Part shown: piece by piece, positions 33,985-44,012 of the stretch
How the letters are laid out: the number at the start of each line of letters is the position of its first letter
Numbering within the stretch: position 1 is the first letter of the stretch
Assembly: GCF_003265705.1 (NCBI RefSeq)
Contig: NW_020312859.1
Span: forward strand, 18,661-82,660
Length of the DNA stretch: 64,000 nucleotides
Direction of reading: 5' to 3'
Source: Callorhinus ursinus
Taxonomy: Eukaryota; Chordata; Mammalia; Carnivora; Otariidae
Notes under the pieces: generated by a model
What the model was told of the DNA's origin: nothing
Databases searched by the model: none
Seen by the model: the letters and a program-made list of their open reading frames with translations, nothing else
Made by a program: the position numbers and the translations under genes

Positions 33985-34190
33985 AAGGGACGAGGTTCCG
34001 CTGCGCCACCTCCAAACTGCATGACCGTGGGCAAGTTCTCGAAACTCTCCGTGCCTCAGCTTCCTCACCTGCAAGTGGAAAGTCCAACTTCATGAGGGTG
34101 TTGTACGGGTGACGTGAGCTAACGGGCAAGTGCTGAGAAATGGGCGGGGCCTGTGATAAGTACCCCATAATTCTCAGTTATTCTTCATCA
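33985..34190 (+). mobile_element. MIR SINE
   Basis: 'tgaccgtgggcaagttctcg', 'ccgtgcctcagcttcctcac' and 'tgagggtgttgtacgggtga' give the MIR order. Confidence 0.75.
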
Positions 34191-34219
34191 CTGTTTTTTA
34201 AGGGTGTTGACTGTATTGA

Positions 34220-34530
34220 TCCCTGTGCTTCCTATTGCAAAAGACAGCCCCAATTCGGATTAGCTGAAGCAGCAAAGGCTACTTGTTTGACGCTGTGACT
34301 AGCCACAAGGTTCAGCCTGGTGTCCCCAGCATCCCCTCTGAGCCTCCCGGTTGCTGGCAGGGATGGCTCTCCCAACTCCCTGCACCCGGCCCCCCACCCC
34401 ACGGCTTCTTCTCGTTCTCTCCCATTGGCCAGGCCCGGGTCACATGTCTGCCTCTGGGCCAATCACTGAAGCTAGGGAGCCAGAACGTGCTGATTGGCTC
34501 TACCTGGGTCACATGCTCCGCCCTACAGTC
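34220..34530. mobile_element. Unnamed dispersed repeat with paired CCAAT boxes
   Basis: 'cctattgcaaaagacagccc' through 'gccaatcactgaagctaggg' and 'tgctgattggctctacctgg'. Homologous to 31525-32010. Confidence 0.5.
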
Positions 34531-34634
34531 CGGCTGCCCCTACCTAGCGCCGTGAGGGGGTTAGCAGGGACCCCAACCACGGCTGGAGGAGTTTTTTCCA
34601 GCGGGGAGAAAATTCTCTGCTAAGACAGTAAATA

Positions 34635-35215
34635 GCTTAGATGTCTGCCATGTGCCAAACACTGTTTCAGGCTTTGGGGATACAGATGTGAAACAAAGCT
34701 GACGAAAATCCATGCCCTCAGGGAGCGGACACTCTAGTAAAGGGTGGGTGGGGAGGGGGTCCCATAAAGAAAGAGATAAAATACGTCGTTTGTCAGGGGT
34801 GGGAAGGGAAGAGATTTCCGCTAACCTACAAAGACAAAATGTAAGCAAAGACCCGAAGGACGTGAGGAAAGGGCCTTGAAGATATCTGGATGAGGGCTCC
34901 AAGCAGCGGGAACAGCAAGTGCAAAGGCCCTGGGGTGGGGCCATGCCTGGCATGTGCAAGGAACAGCACAGAGGCGGTGTGGCCAGAGCCGAGTGGGCAA
35001 GGGGAAAAATGGAAGGTGATGAGGTCCGAGAGGGGATGAGCAGACCGTGTAGGATCTCACTGGCCCTTTGCAGGGTTTGGGGTTTTGTTCAGCATGAGAT
35101 GGAAGCCCTTGAAGCGGGAGCTTTTCAGTGGAAGGAGACAGGCTCTTTGGTCTTAACAGGATCCTCTGGCTACTTGATCGAAGGAGGAGGGGTTAGAAGC
35201 CGGGAAACCAGTTAG
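34635..35215 (-). mobile_element. L2 LINE 3' end, antisense
   Basis: 'tgtgccaaacactgtttcag', 'atccatgccctcagggagcg', 'agcaagtgcaaaggccctgg', 'gaagccggga' describe the antisense L2 order over nearly 600 bases. Confidence 0.85.
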
Positions 35216-35229
35216 GAAGCTGTTAGGAT

Positions 35230-35312
35230 CCAGGCAGGATTATCCTACCACCTAACACTGTGCCTCGCACATAGTAGGCCCTAAATAAAAATTTGTAAAG
35301 TAAAGGAAGACG
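35230..35312 (+). mobile_element. L2/MIR-type 3' end, sense
   Basis: 'ctaacactgtgcctcgcaca' and 'tagtaggccctaaataaaaa' are the shared L2/MIR tail pattern. Confidence 0.55.
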
Positions 35313-36454
35313 TAAGTGGCCGAGCTGTCTGGACCAGCTGGCCCCAGCGCACAGGGGCATTTCTCCACACCCTACAGCCCCCTTTCTCCCCTTATCCCTG
35401 AGCACTCTTCCATCAGGTCAGTGCCTTGTTCTGCCTCTGGCCACATCCTCCTCTCCCAGCCCCTCAGCTGCCCAATCATTCCCAAACTCCTCTTGGCTAA
35501 TCTTGCTGGCAATTTGGGGATCCTCAGAGGAAGACTACCATCTGGGTCTTTCTGGACAGGCCTGGGTAAGGTCCCGGGAGCTTCCCCGAAGCTGTGGTCT
35601 ATGGGGCCGAGGAGTCATTGGTCCACCAGAGACTTGTTCCTCTGTGCAGGTTAACAGATAAATCTAGAAGCAGGAGTGATGCTTCTGAACACTTGGGATA
35701 CTGGACATTTCCAGAGCTGTCTTCCTCGACTGGCAAGCCTTTGCCAAGGTCTTTGAGAAAACACAGGACAAAGGGAAGGAGTCAGAGGGACCTTGCAGTG
35801 AGCTGGTGGGAATGAGACAAGGTGTCCGAGGGATAGTCAGAACATCAGGCCACTGGTGCTGTACAGATTCACCACATACTCTCCGTTTAACCACTTTGAA
35901 TCTTTTTCCGAGGAGGAAAAAAAAATGGAGGCAGAATCCCATGTGTCATTTTTAATTGATTTCTTCAGCATCCAGAGAGGCTGGCACAAGGCCAGGGGAA
36001 GTCAGAGCTGGGGGAATTCATCAAAAATCGACCGACTGATGACTTGATCTGATGAAATAATTAGCCCCTGTTATTCACCAGTCTCCAGTCACAGAGCTTT
36101 GTCTTGTATCCAGAGGGGGAGCATCCTGGCTGGTGGGTTATAGTTGCTGGGGAGCAGGGGGTGAAGGGGACGGTGTTTGGGGGGGCGCATGAGAAAACCA
36201 ACATGGATGGGTGCCAGGAACAGAGTCCAGTGATCACGTCTCCCAGCTCCACTCACCCATCTGGCCCAGAGCTCCCAGTACAGGCTGCAGCTCCCAGCTC
36301 CATGCCTCCCTCTACATCACAGGTCCAGAGCCCCAAAAGACCCTCAGAGGACACCTGGCCACCTGCTGCTCCATTCAGCAAATGAGGAAGGAAGCAGGCT
36401 GGGAGCCTTGGGAACTTACCCAGCAGTCTGCTTCCGGGGGCTTCTGTTTGAGCA
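35313..36454. other. Intron 1, unassigned
   Basis: No exon, domain or clear repeat is recognised. 36010-36100 holds an AT-rich stretch with 'tgatgaaataattagcc'. Confidence 0.5.
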
Positions 36455-36605
36455 GTCTTGTCGAGCCAGACTGGGTTTGAACCCCACATCTGCCACTTAT
36501 TTAACCATGTAATAATGGGAAAAGTACTTTTAACTCTCTGTGCCTCGGCTTCCTCATCCATCAAATGGGTATAATTGGATGGGTGGAAATGCAGATTAAA
36601 TGTAA
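36455..36605 (+). mobile_element. MIR SINE fragment
   Basis: 'actgggtttgaaccccacat', 'ctgccacttatttaaccatg', 'ctctgtgcctcggcttcctc' follow the MIR order. Confidence 0.8.
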
Positions 36606-37534
36606 GATGGACAGAGCGGGGGCGGGAGCATTGCAAGCTCTCTGTTTCCGGCAGAAGAGAGTTGTGGGGCATCCCTTGGAAAGCCTCTCAATCTTATTTT
36701 AGTGCTTGATGTCTATCCGAAGGCACGTGAATGTGCGTTTCACACATGACGGTGAGCTGGTTGGTACCTCAGTTCAAGTGCAAAGCACAAAGCATCCTGG
36801 TGTGTTTCCAGGGGCGGGTGGGACACAGACCGATAAACAACGTGATTGGAGGACTACCCCCATGATTTGGGGTAATTCAGGGACCGATTCGATGGTGGAA
36901 CATGTCTCCATTTCAACCCTCTCCCGGCCTCCCACTCCCTCCAGCAGAAAGTCTGGGATGGTGCTAATGCGTTTTGACTCCTTTCAACACCTAGAAAGAG
37001 AACGTGTACAGGTGGGAAAGCAGGTGGGCATACAGCTCAGCTTTGAGCCTTAGGAAGGAACGAGAAGCTGTGAGACTAACAGTGTCTGCTTTCTTTCATT
37101 TTGTGTGGGTTAGTTTGTTGGAGACAGGGATGCCAATTTTTCCTTTACCCTTGGATAGAAAGTTTGCTTTTCCAAAAACACGTATTTATGTTTTTATTTT
37201 TAAATGAGACCATGTCACAGTGGAAGGGTTGTGCAGATAGAGCAGCAGCGGGGGCTCTGGCACCTGAATGGGGGTAGTTGGGAAAGGTGCATTTAGGGGA
37301 GGGGACCCGCGCTGAGCAGTCGGGGGGAGCAGAGGTCAAACCATCTCTGCCGTTTCCTCCCCAGGGTGATCTCAGGACCGTGATTAAGCCCCCGAGTTCT
37401 CAACTACAAAATGGGGACAGCACTCACACCTGTGTGGGAGGTGGTCGGGAGTGGAGGAGACTCTGCAGGCAGAGCGCCCGTCACAGCCCACCCACAACTA
37501 CAGCGACCATCATCCAGGAATGGTTTACTCTGTG
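36606..37534. other. Intron 1, unassigned, weak MIR trace
   Basis: 37345-37440 has a weak sense MIR-like pattern ('gttctcaactacaaaatggg'). No exon is recognised. Confidence 0.45.
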
Positions 37535-37740
37535 AATGATGTGTTCTGGGTCATTCCGTGTGCCAAGCTGTGGTCTCAGCGCTCTGTATGAACCCGTTTC
37601 ATCCTCCCCACCCATTTTATAGATGAGGAAACTGAGGCACAGAGGTGTTGAGTTATTTGCCTGGGGTCACCCAGCGAGTGACTCCAAAGTCCATGTCTTA
37701 ACCATCCACAGTGTGGCACACAGCAGGTGCTCAAAACACG
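37535..37740 (-). mobile_element. MIR SINE, antisense
   Basis: 'cattttatagatgaggaaac', 'tgaggcacagaggtgttgag', 'ttatttgcctggggtcaccc', 'catgtcttaaccatccacag'. Confidence 0.85.
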
Positions 37741-38494
37741 GTGCGGTGGATCTGGCAGTCGAGAGGCCACAGGATGGAAGCTGGTGCTTGCCCTTGGGGC
37801 CTGTGAAAGTCACGGTTCCCAGAACGTGATCACCCTCATCTCCCCTCCCTGCACAGATGTCCTGTTGGAGGCCCCCCGGGCAGGGAAGCACTGCGTGGAG
37901 CCTGCTTCTGCTCCCAGCCTGCCCCCGGGAGTGTCGACTAAAGGCATTACTTCTAGGAGCAGTTTGGGGTAAGGGAGCAAACAAGGAATCTTGCAACCCC
38001 CAGAGGGAGCTAGGAAGGGAGGAGAAGCATCGCTACCCGCAGGCCTGGAGGGGCAAGCGGAGGCTGAGAGGTGCCCCCAGGACTGGAAGAAAGCTAGAAC
38101 AGTGGCCAGCCTAGAGAGACAAAGGCACCGGGGTGCCGCTGATGCAAGGGGGGGAGCAGAGTTGGATAAACATGCTGATGTCCTGCCTCCCCCTGCCCAG
38201 CAGCAGCCTCCCAGCAGAGCTCCCACTGACAAAACCCGCAGGAAGCCAAAGATGGGGCAGGTGCAGTCTGCAGGGGCGAGACTGGCTTCCTGGGGCACCG
38301 AGCAGAGTGGAAAATGGGTCCGAGGGACAAAGAGCAGCCCACCCCGGGACCCTTCCTGGGGGAGGATGACAGGGGAAGGGGTTGGTGACACCTCTGAGCC
38401 TCCGTACCGAGGTTATGGCATGGCCCTGCCAAGTCCCACATCCCTCGGTCTGCAGAACTCAGAGCATCTTAACAAAATCTCCATTCCTTTAGCT
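37741..38494. other. Intron 1, unassigned
   Basis: Long chance open frames on both strands (192-193 codons at 37810-38569) overlap one another and show no domain, splice support or codon bias. No gene is supported. Confidence 0.5.
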
Positions 38495-39240
38495 CTCAGA
38501 ATATTTATTTGGTGCCTACTACTACATGACCGACTTTGTACTAAGTGCTGGGGACCCAGCTGTGATTAACACAGGCCTACTTCCTACCCTCGTGGGGCTG
38601 ACCCTTTAGTGGGGAGAACTGGGCGACTAAGATAATGACAGGTTATAGTAGGGGTTGTGAGGAGAATAAAACCGGTAACAAAATATAGAGAGTGCCTCCC
38701 GTGGGGGCACCACCTTAGGGCAGTCAGGGCAGGCCTTTCTGAGGAGGTGACGTTTGTGCCAAGACTTGGCAGAGGAGAGTGAGCCCAGGATAGAAAATAA
38801 ATCTGGGAAAAGACTTCCAGGCTTAAGGAAGAACAAGTGCAAAGGTCCTGGGGCAGGAACACACTTGACGTGTCAACAGAAAGAAACCCGTGGGGCTGGG
38901 GAGCAATTGGGGGGAAGGAGGAGAGGTAGGCAGGGGCTGGATCACTTGAATCACCTGTAGGCCCTGGTAGGGAGTGTGCATTGTATTCCTTGGGCTGGGG
39001 AAGCCAAGGGAGGGTCTGAGCAGGTGAGGGACAGGACTGGGGCTAAAGTGAAGTGAGTGCCTTGCACTGGTGCCACCTGGCGTGAGTGAGTCCCTTCTGT
39101 CTTGTGCCCTGAACACCTTGCTGGTGTCAGCCCGGGCCAGGCCTGCAGAGTGGTAACATGGGATTTGCATTTGGGGAAGATCCTGCCGGTGGCCCTGGAG
39201 AGACTGGAGGATGCGGGCGCGGTCGGTAGAAACAGGGGAC
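38495..39240 (-). mobile_element. L2 LINE 3' end, antisense
   Basis: 'agaatatttatttggtgcct', 'gtactaagtgctggggaccc', 'ggcctttctgaggaggtgac', 'gaacaagtgcaaaggtcctg'. One of the longest L2 copies here. Confidence 0.85.
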
Positions 39241-39789
39241 CTCTTAGGGGGGCTGTTGCAGTGGCGCATCCCCTTCTGTGGACCAGAGCCCTTGGTGAGT
39301 CCCCTGAGCTGGGACTTTGGCAAGGGTTGGGGGGAGGTGGGCAGAGTCCTTCCAGGTCACGCGGCCCCACCTCCAACAAGCTTGGTTTCCTCCTGACAAG
39401 TCCGCTCGCTCACTCTCTCTCGTTTTAAATAAATGAGACCCAAAGTCTATATCTGGAAAGACTTGAAGGCTCATTTCCTCAAGAAGTGGAAAAATGACCA
39501 CAGAGAGCAAAGAGCAGAAGGAGATCAGACCCGCCCAAGCCAAGATGCGCCACCCTGCCTCCCCTCCCACCTTTGCTTGTGACCGCATCTGGCCTGGGGG
39601 TGCCCGGGGGTGGCCGAGGTCGCAACAGACTGTGACAGCTCTTCTCCCGTAGCTTTTTAGCCCTCAGTTTTCCCTTTTGTCCTTTTGTTGTTTCTGCAGA
39701 CTTAAAACTCATGTGAATAACTTGTCCAGCAATGGGATCTGTCTGCAGGGCGCCTTCACACACATCCCTGCTGGCTTAAGCTCCTATAA
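39241..39789. other. Intron 1, unassigned
   Basis: No feature is recognised. Confidence 0.5.
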
Positions 39790-39905
39790 CAACCCTGTCT
39801 CCCCATTTTATTCGCGGGAAAACTGAGGTCCCCTACTGGCTTGATGGGGAGGACACCCAGCTGGCGAGCGACAGAGCCGTGACTGGAACACACACAGGGT
39901 TGTGT
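39790..39905 (-). mobile_element. MIR SINE fragment, antisense
   Basis: 'ccattttattcgcgggaaaa', 'ctgaggtcccctactggctt', 'cgacagagccgtgactggaa'. Confidence 0.6.
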
Positions 39906-40369
39906 AGCCCTGCTCATCCACACCCTACCTGAGCCACATGCTGCCCAAGAGTGGGGACTGTGTCCTGCTCACCTCTGCCTCCCCGCCCCCAGAAACATCT
40001 GTTCCCCCAGTCTGGGCTCCTCCTTTTCCTTTCTTTGGGGCTGATCTGTCTGCTGAACCAGTTGGCAGGTTCAGAGACAGGCTGGTTATCTGACTGGGGC
40101 CAGGGCCGCCACCAGCACGTTCAGAAGACTGCTGGCCCAGGGGAGAAATCTGTCTGCAGAAGCGGTCACAGAAGGCTTTCCTGCCACTCTGTTACCTGAG
40201 CACATTGTAAGTTCTTTCCTTCTCACTTTCTCCGAGTTAGGTTTCCTCTGCTCTGGCTCCCCCTGATCAAAGGAACCCTCGTTGTCCATGCCAGGAATCA
40301 TTATGCAAGCCCGAGCCGTCAGGCGGCCTTTACGTAAAGACTGACCTGATTCTTTTCCTCCTACTTTAG
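39906..40369. other. 3' end of SULF2 intron 1
   Basis: It ends in a good acceptor: branch-like 'ctgac/ctgat' at 40341-40350, pyrimidine tract 'tcttttcctcctacttt' and AG at 40368-40369. A donor-like 'gtaagt' at 40207 may be cryptic. No other exon is recognised. Confidence 0.6.
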
Positions 40370-40470
40370 ATCCGTGAGTAGAGCGGGAAGAAGGGACCAG
40401 AGACACATCCACAAAACGCCACTTCAGACTCGTGGGTCCTGCCAGAAGCCCCGGATCGGCGGAACGTAAA
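40370..40470 (+). other. SULF2: SULF2 5' untranslated part of the start-codon exon
   Basis: Runs from the acceptor (AG at 40368-40369) to the start codon. There is no upstream ATG in this stretch. A TGA at 40375-40377 is in frame with the start codon, so translation cannot begin upstream within this exon. Confidence 0.85.
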
Positions 40471-40645
40471 ATGGCCCCCCCCAGCCTCCTGCTTTGCTTG
40501 CTCTCCGCAACCGTTTTCTCTCTGCTGGGGGGAAGTTCAGCGTTCCTGTCGCACCACCGCCTGAAAGGCAGGTTTCAGAGGGACCGCAGAAACATCCGCC
40601 CCAACATCATCCTGGTGCTGACAGACGACCAGGACGTGGAGCTGG
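40471..40645 (+). CDS. SULF2: Extracellular sulfatase 2, first coding exon (residues 1-58, plus base 1 of codon 59)
   Basis: SULF2 is a secreted or cell-surface endosulfatase that removes 6-O-sulfates from internal glucosamine residues of heparan sulfate, so changing Wnt, FGF, VEGF and other ligand binding. I recognise it by its near identity to the remembered human N-terminus. Residues 1-24 are a hydrophobic signal peptide ending '...LLGGSSA'. A basic stretch (about 29-43, with KGRFQRDRR) follows, then the first strand of the sulfatase fold, '[11 protein letters not shown]', whose Asp52/Asp53 are expected metal ligands of the active site. The start has a strong context (A at -3, G at +4) with an in-frame stop upstream. 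The donor is 'ctgg|gtaag' at 40645/40646, phase 1 within Gly59. Compared with the remembered human protein, residue 2 is Ala instead of Gly and residue 7 Leu instead of Val. Codons 2-4 contain a run of eight C. Confidence 0.97.
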
Positions 40646-40859
40646 GTAAGCAGCCGGCGGCCCACAGGCTCTGAAGCTCCTGACGCAGGTTGGCCGTGGA
40701 GACCTGTGGAGCTTGCTTGGATGTAAACCAAGTCATGGGGGTTTGTCCCACACATGTGCATTTGCAGCTTGGGCCACAAGGCGAGGGGTCTCCAACTCAT
40801 TCCTGTGGCAGAACCCTTCCTGGATTGCTCCAGAAGTCCTAAGGAGAGATGTTGAGACC

Positions 40860-41165
40860 AATTCATTATTTTCACCCAGTTTCTATTGAGTACCTGCTGT
40901 GTACCAGGCAAGATCGTAGAGCCTGGACCTCCGGTAATGAGTAGGACAGGCATTATCCCTACTGTCATGGAGTGAGGGACACAGATAATCAGCAAGGTCA
41001 CGGGGAAGATCATTTCAAGAAGGGAGAAATGGGCTGGTGATACTACAGAGGGTGCTGTGCCGGATGGGGGCAGGGAGAGGGAGCCACTTTGGATTGGTAA
41101 TCAGGGAGGGCCTCTCAGAGGAGGTGATGTTTGAGCTGACACTGAAGCTAAGGAGGAGCCAGCCG
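40860..41165 (-). mobile_element. L2 LINE 3' end, antisense
   Basis: 'ctattgagtacctgctgtgt', 'ccctactgtcatggagtgag', 'gggcctctcagaggaggtga'. It starts about 215 bases after the exon donor. Confidence 0.85.
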
Positions 41166-41167
41166 GG

Positions 41168-41168
<1 letters not shown>

Positions 41169-41198
<30 letters not shown>

Positions 41199-41208
41199 NN
41201 NNNNNNNN

Positions 41209-41246
<38 letters not shown>

Positions 41247-41315
41247 CGTGCGCGCATGTGCATGCGTGCGTGTGTGTGTGTGTGTACTTGTACCTATGTG
41301 TACGTGTGTGTAACA
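41169..41315. repeat. (TG)n/(CG)n microsatellite with a 10-N gap
   Basis: Pure TG repeats on both sides of a gap of exactly 10 Ns (41199-41208), then a CG-alternating part (41239-41256) and more TG. Its true length is unknown. Potential Z-DNA former. Confidence 0.97.
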
Positions 41316-42004
41316 TAGGCATGTGTGAGCCCTGCTCCTCCAATCTTAAGCACTTCAGGTGGGCTCAGCCGTCCTTGGTGGCATCCAGGGACAGGGAGGG
41401 CAGACACTCTTGCTAGTGACCTGACCCTGTTCACAAAGATGGTGCCTCAGGAGGATGAGCTTGGCCGCCCCCTGTGCGGAGCTCCCTCCCCTCGCGGTGC
41501 TTTGGCTCCGGGTAAAGCGGGTGAGGACAGGGACCCTTGCTAGGGTTCAGCTCACTCGCACCGATGGCAGGCATGTCAGGGGCTTCTCCAGCTCACAGTC
41601 TCAGTGCCTTCGTTCCCCACGCGAGCCACCCCCGCCGCTCCTTGGCCCCGTGCAGAAGCCGCCCTGGCTCCAGCCCTGCGCTCCCACACCAGACCACAGG
41701 CTCCTCCCCCTGAGCAGCGGGTGCTGCACCTGCGTGAGGCTTTTCTCCCCGACGTGTCCCTTTGCCTGAGGACAAGCCTCCACACCCGAGGCCGCCAAGA
41801 GCGAGCCCTCCAGAGTCTGTCTCAGCTGCACCTTCTGCTCCCCAGGCTCGAGCTCCACTGATATTTCCAGCTCACCATTGGGGGTCTCCCTCAGTGTAAG
41901 CCTTCTTTCTCCCTAGCTTGTGTCTTCTCCCCCCCCCCACCACCACCACCTTGAATTCACTGATTTCACAGGTTCTATTTCTCCAACAGGAAACCATACA
42001 CAGA
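41316..42004. other. Intron, unassigned
   Basis: 41450-41870 is C-rich with long chance frames on both strands. No exon is recognised. Confidence 0.5.
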
Positions 42005-42300
42005 ACTGCCTTATAGAAATATAATGGGAGCCACAAATGCAAATGACATAAGCAATTTTAAATTTTCTAGTAGCTACATTTTTTAATGCTAAAAAAAAGA
42101 TGAAATTAATAACGTATTTTGTTTAACCCCATATGTCCAGATGATTATCTCTCAACTTATCAGTCATTAAGGAGATAGTTACATTTTTTATATTGTTTTT
42201 GAAATCTGGCCTGTAATTTACACTTAGAGCACATCTCTTTTAGGACTAGCCACCTTTCAGGTGCTCAATAGCTGCTTGCCGCTACTGTATTGGAAAACAC
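42005..42300. mobile_element. Unnamed DNA-transposon-like repeat
   Basis: 'tatagaaatataatgggagc', 'ttttaaattttctagtagct', 'cacttagagcacatctcttt', 'aggtgctcaatagctgcttg' is a well-known dispersed mammalian pattern. Family name and orientation are not asserted. Confidence 0.65.
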
Positions 42301-42379
42301 ACAATGCCTTGTGCATTTTCCTCCTGTAGATTTCCCTTCTAATCATCAGTGCTACTGTGTACTGTGAAGAAAAACCTTT

Positions 42380-42550
42380 TAAAAAGGGAAAACAGCACGT
42401 GCAAAGGCCCTGAGGCAGGAGCAAGGAGACACATGGGGCTGGAGCCTGGGGAAGGGAGCTGGAATAGAGACTGGAGAGGGAGGATGGAGCTGAATCTTGG
42501 AGGCTCTTGTGGGTCGTGGTAGAGAGTGCCAAGAGTTGACCAGGTGAGGG
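42380..42550 (-). mobile_element. L2 LINE fragment, antisense
   Basis: 'gcacgtgcaaaggccctgag', 'gcaggagcaaggagacacat', and a following segment in antisense L2 order. Confidence 0.8.
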
Positions 42551-43114
42551 GTGGGCTTTTTAGCCTCCATCCACTGTCAAAGGACAATTGAATATTATAG
42601 GTGACAACAAATGTAAAGGTTTACTGGATAAGCCTTTGCAACGGAACCTGAGATTGTGGTGAAGATCCAACTGTGATTCTATACTCTTTTTGGATCCATT
42701 ATTAAAAGCATACACCAGCCTTTTTAACTGCTAAGAAAAGGTGATTTATATACATCCCAGTTGCTCCTTATAATGATTTGTATTAATGATCACAAGTATA
42801 GATTTTTCTCAGGGAGCTTATCAAGTGCAAGAAGACTTTGCAGCCAGGAAGCAATCAAAGCCCAGAGCCTTTCTTGACAGTTGGACATACCGAATACCTA
42901 TCTGTCCGGCAGCATCTAGCTTGAGCTGTGTTTGATGACCATGGGTAGTCTACAGATCATGGCCAAAGGGATGCAAGTTTTGTTTCTGGTAGAATTTTGC
43001 AGAGAGCCCTTGCATATAGCACCCAGATCTCTGAGCGCACAGGTCTTGCTTCACAGGGCCCCTCGATGGTAGTCATGCCTGGGAGTTCAAGACTGCCCAG
43101 ACACCCACTTGTGC
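42551..43114. other. Intron, unassigned
   Basis: No feature is recognised. Confidence 0.5.
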
Positions 43115-43700
43115 ATTCAGCAGATACATATTAAGCATCCAACTCTGTGCAGCGCACCATGCTGGGAGCTAGAGGATGGGAAAGGAGCATTCCAGGCCAA
43201 GAACGGAAAGGCAAAGACACTGTGTTAGTTAGCAGTAGAACTTGGTAGGTTAGGACAGAAGGAAGGCTGTGGGCTGGAGAGAGCCAGGATAAAAGTGGAG
43301 AGCAATAAGGCCAGGAGTCGACTGGGACCAGGTCATGAGGGGCCTTGTGGCCATGGTGAAGGTTTTAAGTTTTAGTAAAATGGACATGGGTTCGCGGGCC
43401 TTTAGCAGGGGCTGTGAGCTGACTTAGGTTCCGGCAGGATCCCTCTGGCTGTTATATTCAATTTGGGATTTGCCAAGAGCAAGAACACAGGAACAGGGAG
43501 CCCCATTCGGAGGCCTGCGGGAATTGGGCAGGGGGTGATGGAAGCTTGGAGCCAGGGCGGGAGCAGTCACAGGCGAGGCACCAACAGACGGCTGGATGTG
43601 GGGGTTAAGGAAAAGAGGAAGATCAAGGGCTACTCCTAGACTTTTGGCCTGAACCAAGGTGAATGATTGAACAGCCACCCTCCGGAACAACACATTTTGG
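43115..43700 (-). mobile_element. L2 LINE 3' end, antisense
   Basis: 'attcagcagatacatattaa', 'ggagcattccaggccaagaa', 'aggggccttgtggccatggt', 'gatccctctggctgttatat' follow the antisense L2 order. Confidence 0.8.
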
Positions 43701-43879
43701 GGGCAGCAACGTGATCCAGCTAAGCCTCATGTCAGAATGTGATCGTACGTTTACATCTGTGACTCTCGGATAAAACCAACAGAGTATGCAAATATAGAAA
43801 AAGGATCTATGGGCATGATAAGGACGCACAGGAGGGAGGACAGCAAGGAGAACCACAGCTAACTTAAAATACATAGATT

Positions 43880-44012
43880 CCCTCTATTTTACAGAGGGAG
43901 GGATTAAGGCACAGGAAAATGAAGTTTCTTGTCCAAGGTCACGCCCACACGGCTAGTCCATAGCCAGGCAAGACTGAAACCAGAGCCCTTGGTCTTAACC
44001 ACTGTTCTACTT
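43880..44012 (-). mobile_element. MIR SINE fragment, antisense
   Basis: 'tctattttacagagggaggg', 'ttcttgtccaaggtcacgcc', 'ttggtcttaaccactgttct'. Confidence 0.8.

Noticed and set aside
33587..34168. 193-codon minus-strand frame and overlapping + frames
   Set aside because: The frames overlap on both strands across a MIR and have low-complexity composition, typical of GC-rich chance frames.
40432..40470. Upstream extension of the SULF2 start
   Set aside because: The extended frame starts at GTG, not ATG, and the true ATG at 40471 has a strong context and matches the family's N-terminus.
40646..40674. Read-through coding extension after the first coding exon
   Set aside because: The frame runs ten codons beyond a strong donor before a stop, and the phase matches exactly the exon at 59673, so this is intron.
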